This document shows positions 7,162 to 16,766 of a stretch of DNA of 64,000 nt, piece after piece. How positions within the stretch are numbered: the stretch's first letter is position 1; each line of letters opens with the position of its first letter. Both the position numbers and the translations under genes were made by a program. The stretch covers positions 78,536-142,535 of the forward strand of contig USLU01000005.1 in NCBI GenBank assembly GCA_900555635.1, in the 5' to 3' direction. The DNA is from an uncultured Bacteroides sp. (GTDB lineage Bacteria > Bacteroidota > Bacteroidia > Bacteroidales > Bacteroidaceae). The notes beneath the pieces are model-generated. The model made no database searches. It was not told where the DNA came from and was given only the letters and a program-made list of their open reading frames with translations.

Positions 7162-9663
7162 TCAGTCTTGATAATAAACTCGTTTAACCCGGGTGGAAAT
7201 ACTGGTTAATACCTCATAAGGTATCGTGTCGAGTACATCGGATAAAACGGTAATAGGCAGATGATCGCCGAAAATTTCTACGGAATCCCCTTCCTTGCAA
7301 TCAATGTCTGTAACATCGATCATACAGACATCCATGCAGATATTGCCCACATAAGGTGCTTTCTGACCATTTACCAGGCAGTAAGCATGTCCGACACCTA
7401 AATGCCGGTTCAATCCGTCGGCATAGCCAATGGGCAAAGCGGCAATACGCGATGGACGTACCAAATGCCCTTTACGGCTATAACCCACTGTATCTTCCTG
7501 AGGCACATCACGTATCTGAAGAATAGTAGTCTTCAATGTGCTGACATTATGCATTATAGTATTATCAATAGGACTGATGCCATACAAACCCAATCCTAAA
7601 CGAACCATATCGAATTGCGCTCCCGGGAAACGCTCTATACCCGCAGAATTGCAAATATGGCGAAGTATCTTATGCGGAAAAGCTTCCTGCAACTCCAAAG
7701 ACGCTTTTTCGAACACTTCAATTTGCTGACGTGTGAAAGCATCGAACTGCGCTGCATCGCTACCTACAAAATGAGAGAATACCGAACGGGCTATAACGGC
7801 ATTCTGCGATTTCAGACGTTCGATAAGGCGGGGTATATCTTCGGGAGCAAATCCCAAACGATGCATACCCGTATCTAATTTTACATGGATAGGGAAGTTC
7901 GTGATGCCTTCTTTTTCAGCTTCTTTAATAAGAGCATCCAGCAGATGAAAGCTATAAACTTCAGGCTCCAGTTTATAATCGAACATTGTCTTGAATGCAG
8001 TCATCTCAGGATTCATGATGATAATGCTCGCAGTAATTCCCGCCTTGCGCAATTCAGAACCCTCGTCGGCAACGGCTACAGCAAGATAGTCTACATGATG
8101 TTCTTGCAAAGTCTTGGCTATTTCGTACGATCCGGCGCCATAAGCAGAAGCTTTAACCATACAAACCATCTTGGTTTCGGGCTTCAGTTTACTACGGTAG
8201 TAGTTCAGATTGGCTATCATTGCACCGAGGTTGACTTCAAGTATTGTTTCGTGTACCTTCTTTTCCAACATCTCCGTCAGTGCATCGAATCCGAATTTAC
8301 GGGCCCCTTTTATCAGGATGATCTCGCTCTCTAAACGAAGTTCGCCTCTTTCGATGGCACGAATCAGAGCATCCGTATTAGCGAAGAATGACTTTTCGAT
8401 ATCAAAACGTGCGGCAGAACTGGTGATTTCACTACCTACACCGATAATGCGTTCAATACCGCGACTGTTTACCAATTGCGCTACCTGGCGGTAGAGAGTA
8501 GGCGTATTCTGCCCGGTTTCAAGAATATCAGAAAGTATCAGAGTGCGCTTCAAACCTTTGGATTGAGAACGGCGATACAAGAAGTTCAGTGCAATATCCA
8601 ATGAACCAAGATCCGAGTTATAACTGTCGTTTATCAATAAACAACCATTTTTGCCTTCTTTTACTTCCAGGCGCATAGCTACGGGTTCCAGCTTTGTCAT
8701 GCGTTCCGTAATCTTTTCAGCCGGAAGCATCAAGTATAAACAGGCTGCCAGGCAGTTCAATGAGTTCTCAATAGAAGCATCATCTATAAAAGGAAGAGTA
8801 AACGTATTGTCCATATCCAGGTAACGATAGGAAATAACGGTGCAATCCTCTTTCTTATCTACCTTGCTTATAAACAGCGGACGTTCCATATCTTTCCGGC
8901 TCCACGCTATTTCACGTGACGAAAGCATGGACTTCGCCACACAATTACTGATAAACTCATCGTCTCCATTGTAAATTACCACATCACAACCTTTAAACAG
9001 CGCAAGCTTCTCCATACACTTTTCTTGCAAAGAGAAAAAGTTTTCCTGATGTGCGCCACCGATATTGGTTAATATACCGATAGTAGGCTTGATGATATTC
9101 TGTAAAGAGCGCATCTCTCCCGGCTCCGAAATACCGGCTTCAAAGATGGCTAGCCCGGATTGCTCGTTCATCTGCCATACCGACAAAGGAACACCAATCT
9201 GTGAGTTATAACTGCGGGGCGAACGTACAATCGTCCGTTCGGGACTGAGCAACTGATGCAACCACTCTTTTACTATCGTTTTTCCATTGCTACCCGTAAT
9301 GCCGATAACCGGAATCTGAAATTGTCCGCGATGTTGTTCGGCCAGTTTCTGCAAAGCCTTGAGAGGATTGGCTACAATTAAGAAATTGCTAGTGGACAAT
9401 GAATCTTTTTCCATTTTCCATTTTCCATTTTCCATCAACTTAAAGCTCTCTTCGCTTACAACGAAATTACGTACGCCACGCGCGTATAAATCGGGTATAT
9501 AACGAGCACCGTCATTTCGTCTGGTAGCTAAGGCGAAGAACAATGTTTCCTCGGGGAAACTCAGGGAACGGCTATCAGTAAGTAGCCAATCAATAGTAGC
9601 CGGCACATTCCCTGCACGTCGGGCACCAATAGTTTCGGTTATGCTTTCAATCGAATACGACAT
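7162..9663 (-). CDS. murF-alr: Bifunctional MurF ligase / alanine racemase fusion
   Basis: This 833-residue cytosolic protein joins two steps of peptidoglycan precursor supply. The N-terminal half is UDP-MurNAc-tripeptide D-alanyl-D-alanine ligase, with P-loop GITGSNGKT near residue 121 and IFEAGISEPGEM. The C-terminal half, from about residue 465, is alanine racemase, with the PLP lysine in MVKASAYGAGSY near residue 503 and HVKLDTGMHRLGF. This fusion is known in Bacteroidetes. Residues 76-92 (MENGKWKMEKDSLSTSN) come from an in-frame repeat insertion of the word ATGGAAA. The start overlaps the end of the GSCFA gene by 25 bases, so the two are probably co-transcribed and translationally coupled. 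Confidence 0.93.
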   Translation of the reverse strand: MSYSIESITETIGARRAGNVPATIDWLLTDSRSLSFPEETLFFALATRRNDGARYIPDLYARGVRNFVVSEESFKLMENGKWKMEKDSLSTSNFLIVANPLKALQKLAEQHRGQFQIPVIGITGSNGKTIVKEWLHQLLSPERTIVRSPRSYNSQIGVPLSVWQMNEQSGLAIFEAGISEPGEMRSLQNIIKPTIGILTNIGGAHQENFFSLQEKCMEKLALFKGCDVVIYNGDDEFISNCVAKSMLSSREIAWSRKDMERPLFISKVDKKEDCTVISYRYLDMDNTFTLPFIDDASIENSLNCLAACLYLMLPAEKITERMTKLEPVAMRLEVKEGKNGCLLINDSYNSDLGSLDIALNFLYRRSQSKGLKRTLILSDILETGQNTPTLYRQVAQLVNSRGIERIIGVGSEITSSAARFDIEKSFFANTDALIRAIERGELRLESEIILIKGARKFGFDALTEMLEKKVHETILEVNLGAMIANLNYYRSKLKPETKMVCMVKASAYGAGSYEIAKTLQEHHVDYLAVAVADEGSELRKAGITASIIIMNPEMTAFKTMFDYKLEPEVYSFHLLDALIKEAEKEGITNFPIHVKLDTGMHRLGFAPEDIPRLIERLKSQNAVIARSVFSHFVGSDAAQFDAFTRQQIEVFEKASLELQEAFPHKILRHICNSAGIERFPGAQFDMVRLGLGLYGISPIDNTIMHNVSTLKTTILQIRDVPQEDTVGYSRKGHLVRPSRIAALPIGYADGLNRHLGVGHAYCLVNGQKAPYVGNICMDVCMIDVTDIDCKEGDSVEIFGDHLPITVLSDVLDTIPYEVLTSISTRVKRVYYQD
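9390..9438. repeat. TTTTCCA word array inside murF-alr
   Basis: The plus strand carries four head-to-tail copies of a CCATTTT word, continuing into a different AATG-containing word. It is in frame and encodes a hydrophilic stretch in the MurF N-terminal region. Confidence 0.75.
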
Positions 9664-10628
9664 ATATCTTTTTCTTTTTTGAAATCTAAGTACGGGTATT
9701 TTCCGTTAAGTCGGTCTATTTTTAACACAATTTGTCCTAAAAAACGCTTATACTCGTCAGACTCCGGATGGAAGGGTTTATGTAATAGGGCTTTACGTAT
9801 ATTTTCACTTTCTTCCATAATCTGTAACGCATCAGTAGAGATGCAAGTTTGCACAAATCGTTCCCACACATACCGGACGGCGACATCGGATGGGTGAACC
9901 ATATCTTCGGCATAAAAGCGGTAATCGCGCAACTCGTCCATCAGTAATTCATAAGCAGGGAAGTAGAAAACTTGTTCGGGATAAGCTACTTGCAATTGTT
10001 CTATGGCAAGAAGCAGGGTGGCTTTGCTCAGAGCATTGGCATGCATCCCGTCGCGAACATGACGGATGGGGCTGACGGTAAATAATATTTTCAGTGCAGC
10101 ATTGTGAGCAAAGAGTCTTTTAAACAGGGCTTTATAATCCGTAACAATCTCTTCCACCGACAGTTTGCGACGGTTAAAAGTTGCTTCCGCTTGCTTGTGG
10201 CAGTTGGCAACGATGCGTCCTGTATCTTTAGTTTCATAAACCCATGCAGTGCCAAAGGTCAGTAGTAGGCAGTTCAACTGCGAAAGATTACGATGTGCCT
10301 CGTCCAACCGACTATTGATGTGCAGCAAAGTTTCTTCTGCTTCCGCTGAAGAGAAATCGCCATGATGCATCGGGCTATGCCAACACTCTCGAAAGAAGAA
10401 CAAATCATTCGGAGTATACGCCTTCCCCACACTGATTTCCCGCAAAGCAGCCGATATAGAGAGCGGATTATAAAGAACTCCGTAAGGATTGACGTCGCAA
10501 CGGAACTTCGCATCAGTCAACTTCGCCCCTATATTCGTGGCAAAACAGGAGCCGAGAAGCATCAGACGGTCTGCATGCATCAGCCGGGGCATGTTGGCAG
10601 GCAATTCAACGGGAGTATAAAAGTCCAT
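9639..10628 (-). CDS. GSCFA family protein (SGNH-hydrolase-like)
   Basis: This protein of 329 residues has the family signature LLGSCFATNIG near its N-terminus, which supplies the nucleophile Ser of an SGNH/GDSL-type fold, and a C-terminal EDMVHPSD block that fits the Asp-x-x-His part of the catalytic site. No signal peptide or membrane span is seen, so it is probably cytosolic. The family has no established substrate. The ATG giving MDFYTP is preferred over the TTG four codons upstream. A consensus promoter lies just upstream, and the end overlaps murF-alr, so a link to the cell wall is likely by context only. Confidence 0.85.
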   Translation of the reverse strand: MDFYTPVELPANMPRLMHADRLMLLGSCFATNIGAKLTDAKFRCDVNPYGVLYNPLSISAALREISVGKAYTPNDLFFFRECWHSPMHHGDFSSAEAEETLLHINSRLDEAHRNLSQLNCLLLTFGTAWVYETKDTGRIVANCHKQAEATFNRRKLSVEEIVTDYKALFKRLFAHNAALKILFTVSPIRHVRDGMHANALSKATLLLAIEQLQVAYPEQVFYFPAYELLMDELRDYRFYAEDMVHPSDVAVRYVWERFVQTCISTDALQIMEESENIRKALLHKPFHPESDEYKRFLGQIVLKIDRLNGKYPYLDFKKEKDICRIRLKA

Positions 10629-10652
10629 AGTTCTACGCAAATTTCAGTGCTG

Positions 10653-10684
10653 CAAAAGTAGAATTTATTCTTTATCACAACAAA
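10653..10684 (-). promoter_or_regulatory. Consensus promoter for the GSCFA-murF-alr operon
   Basis: On the minus strand TTTG (10681-10684), a 20-base spacer, then TACTTTTG (10653-10660) match the Bacteroides -33/-7 promoter. The -7 box is 24 bases before the chosen ATG. Confidence 0.75.
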
Positions 10685-10772
10685 TTACGAACGAGAAAAA
10701 GGTTAAATCCTTTTCTTGGGAGATTTATCTATCGGGGTAGGCAGGTTTAAGCATTTCAGATGCGTCTGTTTA

Positions 10773-10862
10773 TTCTTTCCACCATGGAGTACTTTTCTTT
10801 CCATCATGGTGGAAAGAAACTTTCTACACGGTGGAAAGAAAAGTACTCCATGGTGGAAAGAA
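10773..10862. repeat. Long self-similar dyad (31-bp perfect arms)
   Basis: Arms 10773-10803 and 10832-10862 are perfect inverted repeats. Each arm starts and ends with the word CTTTCCA or its complement, and the 28-base loop holds two more copies. It lies in the 449-base gap between the divergent GSCFA and LruC genes. The rest of that gap holds the two promoters and nothing else that I recognise. Confidence 0.85.
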
Positions 10863-10974
10863 TTAAAAGTCGCATCCTTTTTCCTTAAAGGATACGAAAG
10901 CGGAACTTAATCTCTGCGATAAGACACCTTAATCGAACTCTCTGATAATTAGCACAAAATACCTTTCAAAATAT

Positions 10975-11005
10975 TTTGCCATGAACTATAGAATATGTAT
11001 TTTTG
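10975..11005 (+). promoter_or_regulatory. Consensus promoter for the LruC lipoprotein gene
   Basis: TTTG (10975-10978), a 19-base spacer and TATTTTTG (10998-11005) give a full Bacteroides promoter. The leader to the ATG is about 65 bases. Confidence 0.8.
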
Positions 11006-11077
11006 TTGTAGAAAATACGCAGTTCCAGAATAAGCCTTTCGTAAAGTACAACAATTTTGTATAAGAGAGATAATAAT

Positions 11078-13252
11078 ATGAAAAGTAAAAAGATGAGATT
11101 TTATGGTATTCTTTCAATGATACTATTGGGAGGTATCAGTGTTTTTTCGGGTTGTATGGATTCCAATGATGTTTACAATCCTGACCGTCTTCAAGAGGAA
11201 GCAAAAAAAGCCTTTCCCGTGAAAGACATTGATCCTAACCAAACTTGGGAAACGAGTACCATATGTAATGCTTCTGTCGCTATCAACGAAAAGACAGGCG
11301 GAACTTATACAATTAAAGTATATACGGAAAATCCTTATAATACGAATGGGAATGCTCATCTACTTGCAAAGACAAGCGTAACGGATGGTCAGACGGTGAA
11401 TTTCAAGTTTGATATACCTTCAGCATTGCAGTATGTGTATGTGATGAAGGTGAATGGTGAGGGGTATAGCTCGGCTAAATCTGTTTTTGTGACTGATAAA
11501 AAGATAAACGTTTCTTTTGGTGGAACAAACACTGTTACCAGGGCAGCGAAAGCAGGAGTTACATCTTCCGTCGTTAAATTCACAGCACCAAACGTTGATG
11601 ACGTTGACATCTTTCCTACAGAAGAGTCTATCAAACAATTAAAATTAGAAAAAACCAATGGAGAGATTGGAAAATCAGCTAATTATGAAATCAATTCATC
11701 AATAAAAAGCATCAACAACTGGAGTAATAACGCCAAAATGTATGTCATTGAGAATACTACATTAAGTAGTATAGCCATTGCGGGAAACTCCAAACTATAT
11801 GTACTTCCTGGAGTAACTTTGACATTAAGTAACGGATATTCATTGTCACAAGCCGGTTCAATGATCAGTATCGGTTCCGGCGCAAAATTAGTTGTAGAAA
11901 AAGGAAAATTGCAAGTATCCAATGATAACACTACTATTTACAATATGGGTACAATAGAAGCGGGCGTAATAGAAGCAGCAGGTTCCGGTTATATTTATAG
12001 TAGTGGAATACTTACCGTTAAAGAGAAGCTAAACATCGCTAATGATAAAGCTCTCATCGTGAATGAAGGGACTATAACTGCGCCTTTATTTGAAATACAA
12101 AGTGGCGGTTCATTTTATAACAGTGGAAATACTACAATTACAGACAACACACTTTTGGGTAGTGGAAACCAAAAATGGGAAAACCAAGGATATTTCAATA
12201 CCGCCATTATGAAAATAGAATCAAGTAACTCTAATCTGTTAAACGCTTGTAAGCTATATATTGAAGGAGAATTTAATATAGATAGTAATACTTTCAAATT
12301 AGATGGAGGAGCCTATACTGAATGCGGAAGTCTATATATGAATAAAGCGACAATCAACATGGGAGGAAATTCTTTCTTCAATGTTATAGGTACCGCCACA
12401 TACAAATATAATGACAAAGGCTTCTATGGTATAACTGATAGTTTTGCTTTATTAAAAATAGGTAAAGCTGTCTCCGAAAGCAAAAGTCAAGGAAACACCA
12501 TTGGTTATCATGGAAAGTTGTATGTTGCCTGCGATAATCATTTTGGAAACGGATTATCCGGTAGTGTACCTTATATAATCATGGAGGGTGATGCACAAAT
12601 AACCGGTACCGACAATGCCGACATCGTTATCGAGAAATCCGGATGTAGCCCCGGTTACAACTCAACTCCTGACGGAGGTGGTGAAAACGATAAGGTTATA
12701 GAATACGCCTACGCTTTTGAAGACATGATGAAAGAAGCAGGCGACTATGATTTCAATGACGTAGTACTTTTTGTCACTTCTCCTTATAGTAAAGAGGGTA
12801 AACGAGTAATAGATGCAACTCTAAAAGCAGCCGGAGCAACCAAGAAACTGGCAGTATTATTCAAGAACGGAACAGCCACTACCACCTTGTTCGAAAATGT
12901 ACACACGGCATTGGGAGTCGCTGAAGGAACTATTGTAAATACAGGCGCAGCAACAGGAACCCCAAGTACAGTAACCATCGAAGTAGGAGAAAACTTCAAC
13001 CTCACAAACAATGGAGACTTCTATATCTCTGATGGACAAAGAGAAATACATATTCCAAACTTCACTACCGGCTTTACGCTGGGAGATGTACCTTATGCCC
13101 TTCGCATTGCACAAGCAAACTGGAAATGGCCGAAAGAGCAAATTCAAATAACAGAAGCTTATTCCGGTTTTGCCGATTGGGCAAAAGATGCTACACAAGC
13201 ACCGGACTGGTATAATAGCTACAACAACGATAAAGTGATAGGAATAGAATAA
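11078..13252 (+). CDS. LruC-domain surface lipoprotein with a beta-solenoid middle
   Basis: A predicted lipoprotein of 724 residues. The ATG is preferred over an upstream TTG because it gives a clean signal peptide ending in VFSGC, with lipid on Cys26. The middle (about residues 225-480) is a run of short Gly/Asn-rich turns such as GNSKLYVLPGVTLTLSNGY, suggesting a beta-solenoid. The C-terminal third has the acidic block YAFEDMMKEAGDYDFNDVV typical of LruC-domain proteins, followed by a DUF4842-like region. The family is common in Bacteroides and its function is not established; adhesion or matrix roles are only guesses. It has its own promoter and terminator. Confidence 0.8.
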   Translation: MKSKKMRFYGILSMILLGGISVFSGCMDSNDVYNPDRLQEEAKKAFPVKDIDPNQTWETSTICNASVAINEKTGGTYTIKVYTENPYNTNGNAHLLAKTSVTDGQTVNFKFDIPSALQYVYVMKVNGEGYSSAKSVFVTDKKINVSFGGTNTVTRAAKAGVTSSVVKFTAPNVDDVDIFPTEESIKQLKLEKTNGEIGKSANYEINSSIKSINNWSNNAKMYVIENTTLSSIAIAGNSKLYVLPGVTLTLSNGYSLSQAGSMISIGSGAKLVVEKGKLQVSNDNTTIYNMGTIEAGVIEAAGSGYIYSSGILTVKEKLNIANDKALIVNEGTITAPLFEIQSGGSFYNSGNTTITDNTLLGSGNQKWENQGYFNTAIMKIESSNSNLLNACKLYIEGEFNIDSNTFKLDGGAYTECGSLYMNKATINMGGNSFFNVIGTATYKYNDKGFYGITDSFALLKIGKAVSESKSQGNTIGYHGKLYVACDNHFGNGLSGSVPYIIMEGDAQITGTDNADIVIEKSGCSPGYNSTPDGGGENDKVIEYAYAFEDMMKEAGDYDFNDVVLFVTSPYSKEGKRVIDATLKAAGATKKLAVLFKNGTATTTLFENVHTALGVAEGTIVNTGAATGTPSTVTIEVGENFNLTNNGDFYISDGQREIHIPNFTTGFTLGDVPYALRIAQANWKWPKEQIQITEAYSGFADWAKDATQAPDWYNSYNNDKVIGIE

Positions 13253-13269
13253 CAAACATCCCGTATAAT

Positions 13270-13312
13270 AAAAGTCAGGCTGCAAAATAAGCGTTTTGCA
13301 GCCTGACTTTTT
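13270..13312 (+). terminator. Terminator after the LruC lipoprotein gene
   Basis: An 18-bp perfect stem, AAAAGTCAGGCTGCAAAA against its complement, with loop TAAGCG and five terminal T residues. Confidence 0.9.
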
Positions 13313-13398
13313 GATGTCCGTACACCCCCAAAATGCACCTTAACACCTCTTCTACATTTTTTCTCTATAAAAACATCCTACCATCCGTTTTCTTTTGC

Positions 13399-13406
13399 TA
13401 TTTTTG
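13399..13406 (+). promoter_or_regulatory. -7 box for dxs
   Basis: TATTTTTG lies 24 bases before the dxs ATG. I find no TTG at the right distance upstream. Confidence 0.55.
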
Positions 13407-13430
13407 CATTTTGTAATCTTCAGAATAGAG

Positions 13431-15338
13431 ATGAAAACAGAACCAACAACATATAACTTGTTAAATTCGATTTCTACTCCCGAAGACCTACGCCAACTTA
13501 GCGTAGATCAACTTCCTGAGATTTGTAATGAATTGAGGCAAGACATTATTAAAGAAGTTTCGTGCAATCCCGGGCATTTCGCTGCCAGTTTAGGCACAGT
13601 AGAATTGACCGTTGCCTTGCATTACGTCTTCAACACCCCTTACGACCGAATAGTATGGGATGTGGGACATCAGGCGTACGGACATAAAATCCTGACCGGA
13701 CGCCGCGAATCTTTCTCTACCAACCGGAAGTTTAAAGGTATCCGTCCTTTCCCTTCACCTCACGAAAGTGAATATGATACGTTTACTTGCGGACATGCCT
13801 CAAACTCCATTTCTGCCGCTCTTGGTATGGCAGTTGCCGCCTCCAAGAAAGGCGAAGCCAATCGTCACGTAGTAGCCATTATCGGTGACGGAAGTATGAG
13901 TGGCGGATTGGCATTTGAAGGACTGAACAATGCTTCTTCCACTAACAATAACTTGCTTATCATTCTCAATGACAATGATATGGCAATAGACCGTAGTGTA
14001 GGTGGCATGAAGCAATACCTTTTCAACCTGACCACCAGCAACCGTTACAACCAACTCCGGTTCAACATCTCCAGAGTATTATTCAAGATGGGTATCTTGA
14101 ACGAAGATCGCCGTAAAGCCCTTATCCGCTTCGCCAATAGCCTGAAATCGATGGCTGCCCAACAGCAGAACATCTTCGAGGGAATGAATATCCGCTACTT
14201 TGGTCCGGTCGATGGTCACGACGTAAAGAACATCGCACGTATCCTCCGGGATATCAAAGATATGCAAGGTCCGAAGATACTACACTTACACACCATCAAA
14301 GGCAAAGGTTTTGAACCCGCCGAGAAAAATCCCGGTATCTGGCATGCTCCCGGCAAGTTTGATCCCGAAACAGGCGAGCGATTCACTACCGACACCAGTG
14401 CCTTACCCCCTCTTTTCCAAGATGTATTTGGTGATACTTTGGTAGAACTAGCTAGCCAAAATCCCAGAATAGTAGGCGTTACTCCCGCAATGCCCACCGG
14501 ATGTTCCATGAACAGACTGATGGAAACGATGCCCGGACGGGCATTTGATGTAGGCATTGCCGAAGCACATGCGGCGACTTTCTCCGGTGGTATGGCTAAA
14601 GAGGGTTTACAGCCTTTCTGTAATATTTATTCTTCGTTCATGCAACGGGCATACGATAGTGTAATACACGATATTGCCATCCTTCGACTACCCGTAGTAC
14701 TTTGTCTCGACCGTGCGGGACTGGTAGGCGAAGACGGCCCCACCCACCACGGTGTGTTCGATTTAGCTTATTTTCGTCCTATCCCCAATATGACGATCTC
14801 CTCGCCTATGGACGAGCACGAGCTGCGTCGCCTGATGTATACCGCACAATTATCGGATAAAGGCCCGTTCGTCATCCGGTATCCCCGTGGACGAGGCATA
14901 TTATTGGATTGGAAATGTCCATTGGAAGAAATACCCGTAGGCAAAGGTCGTAAATTGAAAGATGGCAAAGACCTTGCAGTCATCTCCATCGGTCCGATAG
15001 GAAATATCGCCGCAAGCGCTATCAAGCGGGCTGAGAAAGAGAAGAATTTATCCATAGCCCATTATGACTTGCGTTTCCTTAAACCACTGGATGAGGAACT
15101 TTTGCATGAAGTAGGCCGTAACTTCCAACAAATCATCACCATAGAAGATGGTACCCGGAAAGGTGGCATGGGCAGTGCCATACTGGAATTTATGGCAGAT
15201 AATAACTATACCCCACACGTGCAACGCATTGGTGTGCCCGACTCTTTCATTGAGCATGGCAGCATCAAAGAGTTGTATCATCTTTGCGGGATGGATGAAG
15301 AAGGAATCTATAAAATATTAATTAAGAACGAAGAATGA
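13431..15338 (+). CDS. dxs: 1-deoxy-D-xylulose-5-phosphate synthase
   Basis: DXS condenses pyruvate and glyceraldehyde 3-phosphate in the first step of the MEP isoprenoid pathway. The 635-residue protein starts at MKTEPTTY; the upstream in-frame codons are not needed. The thiamine diphosphate motif is GDGSMSGGLAFEGLNN with LIILNDNDMAID, and the transketolase pyrimidine and C-terminal domains follow (DRAGLVGEDGPTHHG, FVIRYPRG). The length is normal. The last residues (KNEE) are encoded by the GAATGAAG repeat that also forms the hairpin after the gene. trkA follows on the same strand. Confidence 0.97.
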   Translation: MKTEPTTYNLLNSISTPEDLRQLSVDQLPEICNELRQDIIKEVSCNPGHFAASLGTVELTVALHYVFNTPYDRIVWDVGHQAYGHKILTGRRESFSTNRKFKGIRPFPSPHESEYDTFTCGHASNSISAALGMAVAASKKGEANRHVVAIIGDGSMSGGLAFEGLNNASSTNNNLLIILNDNDMAIDRSVGGMKQYLFNLTTSNRYNQLRFNISRVLFKMGILNEDRRKALIRFANSLKSMAAQQQNIFEGMNIRYFGPVDGHDVKNIARILRDIKDMQGPKILHLHTIKGKGFEPAEKNPGIWHAPGKFDPETGERFTTDTSALPPLFQDVFGDTLVELASQNPRIVGVTPAMPTGCSMNRLMETMPGRAFDVGIAEAHAATFSGGMAKEGLQPFCNIYSSFMQRAYDSVIHDIAILRLPVVLCLDRAGLVGEDGPTHHGVFDLAYFRPIPNMTISSPMDEHELRRLMYTAQLSDKGPFVIRYPRGRGILLDWKCPLEEIPVGKGRKLKDGKDLAVISIGPIGNIAASAIKRAEKEKNLSIAHYDLRFLKPLDEELLHEVGRNFQQIITIEDGTRKGGMGSAILEFMADNNYTPHVQRIGVPDSFIEHGSIKELYHLCGMDEEGIYKILIKNEE

Positions 15339-15415
15339 AGAATGAAGAATTTAGCTACGCGATAATACCCGCATGGCAATTCTTCATTCTTCATTCCTCA
15401 TTCTTCATTCTTAAC
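15330..15415. repeat. Border hairpin built of GAATGAAG words
   Basis: Left arm 15330-15351 repeats GAAGAATGAAG and right arm 15378-15414 repeats CTTCATTCTTCATTC, with a loop of about 26 bases. It starts inside the dxs stop region and ends at the trkA start. Confidence 0.85.
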
Positions 15416-15420
15416 AAGTT

Positions 15421-16761
15421 GTGAAGATAATAATAGCAGGTGCCGGCGCAGTAGGCACACACTTGGCAAAACTGTTGTCCCGTGAAAAACAGGACATCAT
15501 TTTAATGGATGATAACGAAGAAAGACTGAGTACTTTGAACTCAAACTTCGATTTGATGACAGTTGCCACCTCCCCTACCTCGATAAAAGGTTTAAAAGAA
15601 GTAGGAGCAGGTGAGGCAGATTTATTCATTGCCGTCACCCCCGACGAAAGCCGGAACATGACAGCATGTATGTTAGCCAATAATCTCGGGGCCGAAAAAA
15701 CGGTTGCCCGCATCGACAATTACGAATATTTACTCCCCAAGAACAAAGAGTTTTTCAAAAAACTGGGTGTGGATTCACTGATTTATCCTGAGATGCTTGC
15801 AGCCAAGGAAATAGTATCTTCTATTCGCATGAGTTGGGTACGCCAGTGGTGGGAGTTCTGCGGAGGTGCCTTGATATTGATAGGTACCAAGATGCGCGAA
15901 AAAGCAGAAATACTGAATATCCCCCTTCACCAACTGGGAGGTCCGGAACTACCCTATCACATAGTAGCCATCAAGAGAAACAACGAAACACTGATTCCAA
16001 GAGGTGACGACACCATTCAATTGCATGATATTGTTTACTTTACCACCACTAGGAAATATGTACCGTATATCCGTAAGATAGCCGGTAAAGAAGACTATGC
16101 CGACGTACGAAACGTAATGATTATGGGTGGCAGCCGTATTGCCGTGCGTACAGCACAGTATGTTCCCGACTATATGCAAGTGAAGATTGTAGACAGCGAC
16201 CTGAACCGCTGTAACCGTCTGACCGAAATTTTAGATGACAAGGTTATGATAATTAACGGCGACGGTCGCGATATGGATCTGCTTATAGAAGAAGGACTGA
16301 AAAACACGGAGGCCTTCGTGGCACTGACCGACAGTTCCGAAACCAACATCCTTGCCTGTCTTGCCGCCAAACGCATGGGGGTAAGCAAAACCGTAGCAGA
16401 AGTCGAGAACATCGACTATATAGGTATGGCCGAAAGTCTCGACATTGGCACCGTCATCAACAAAAAGATGATTTCCGCCAGCCACATCTACCAGATGATG
16501 CTGGATGCGGATGTAAGCAACGTGAAATGCCTGACATTCGCCAATGCCGATGTAGCGGAATTTACCGTCAAAGCCGGTTCCAAAATAACCAAGCAACCTG
16601 TCAAAGACCTGGGACTTCCTAAAGGCACTACCATTGGAGGCTTGATTCGCCAGGGCGAAGGTGTAGTGGTTACAGGTAATACCCTTATACAACCCGGCGA
16701 TCATGTCGTAGTATTCTGCTTGAGTATGATGATTAAGAAAATTGAGAAATACTTTAATTAA
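15421..16761 (+). CDS. trkA: Trk potassium uptake regulatory subunit TrkA
   Basis: TrkA is the cytosolic nucleotide-binding ring that gates the TrkH potassium channel. The 446-residue protein is a tandem duplication: two Rossmann RCK-N domains (IIIAGAGAVGTHLAK at the N-terminus and VMIMGGSRIAVR near residue 230), each followed by an RCK-C domain. A GTG start is used, because it gives the full first beta strand. trkH begins five bases downstream, so the two form an operon. Confidence 0.95.
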   Translation: MKIIIAGAGAVGTHLAKLLSREKQDIILMDDNEERLSTLNSNFDLMTVATSPTSIKGLKEVGAGEADLFIAVTPDESRNMTACMLANNLGAEKTVARIDNYEYLLPKNKEFFKKLGVDSLIYPEMLAAKEIVSSIRMSWVRQWWEFCGGALILIGTKMREKAEILNIPLHQLGGPELPYHIVAIKRNNETLIPRGDDTIQLHDIVYFTTTRKYVPYIRKIAGKEDYADVRNVMIMGGSRIAVRTAQYVPDYMQVKIVDSDLNRCNRLTEILDDKVMIINGDGRDMDLLIEEGLKNTEAFVALTDSSETNILACLAAKRMGVSKTVAEVENIDYIGMAESLDIGTVINKKMISASHIYQMMLDADVSNVKCLTFANADVAEFTVKAGSKITKQPVKDLGLPKGTTIGGLIRQGEGVVVTGNTLIQPGDHVVVFCLSMMIKKIEKYFN

Positions 16762-16766
16762 TAACC

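Noticed and set aside
10773..10862. Insertion sequence ends
   Set aside because: No transposase ORF in or near the dyad and no target duplication seen.
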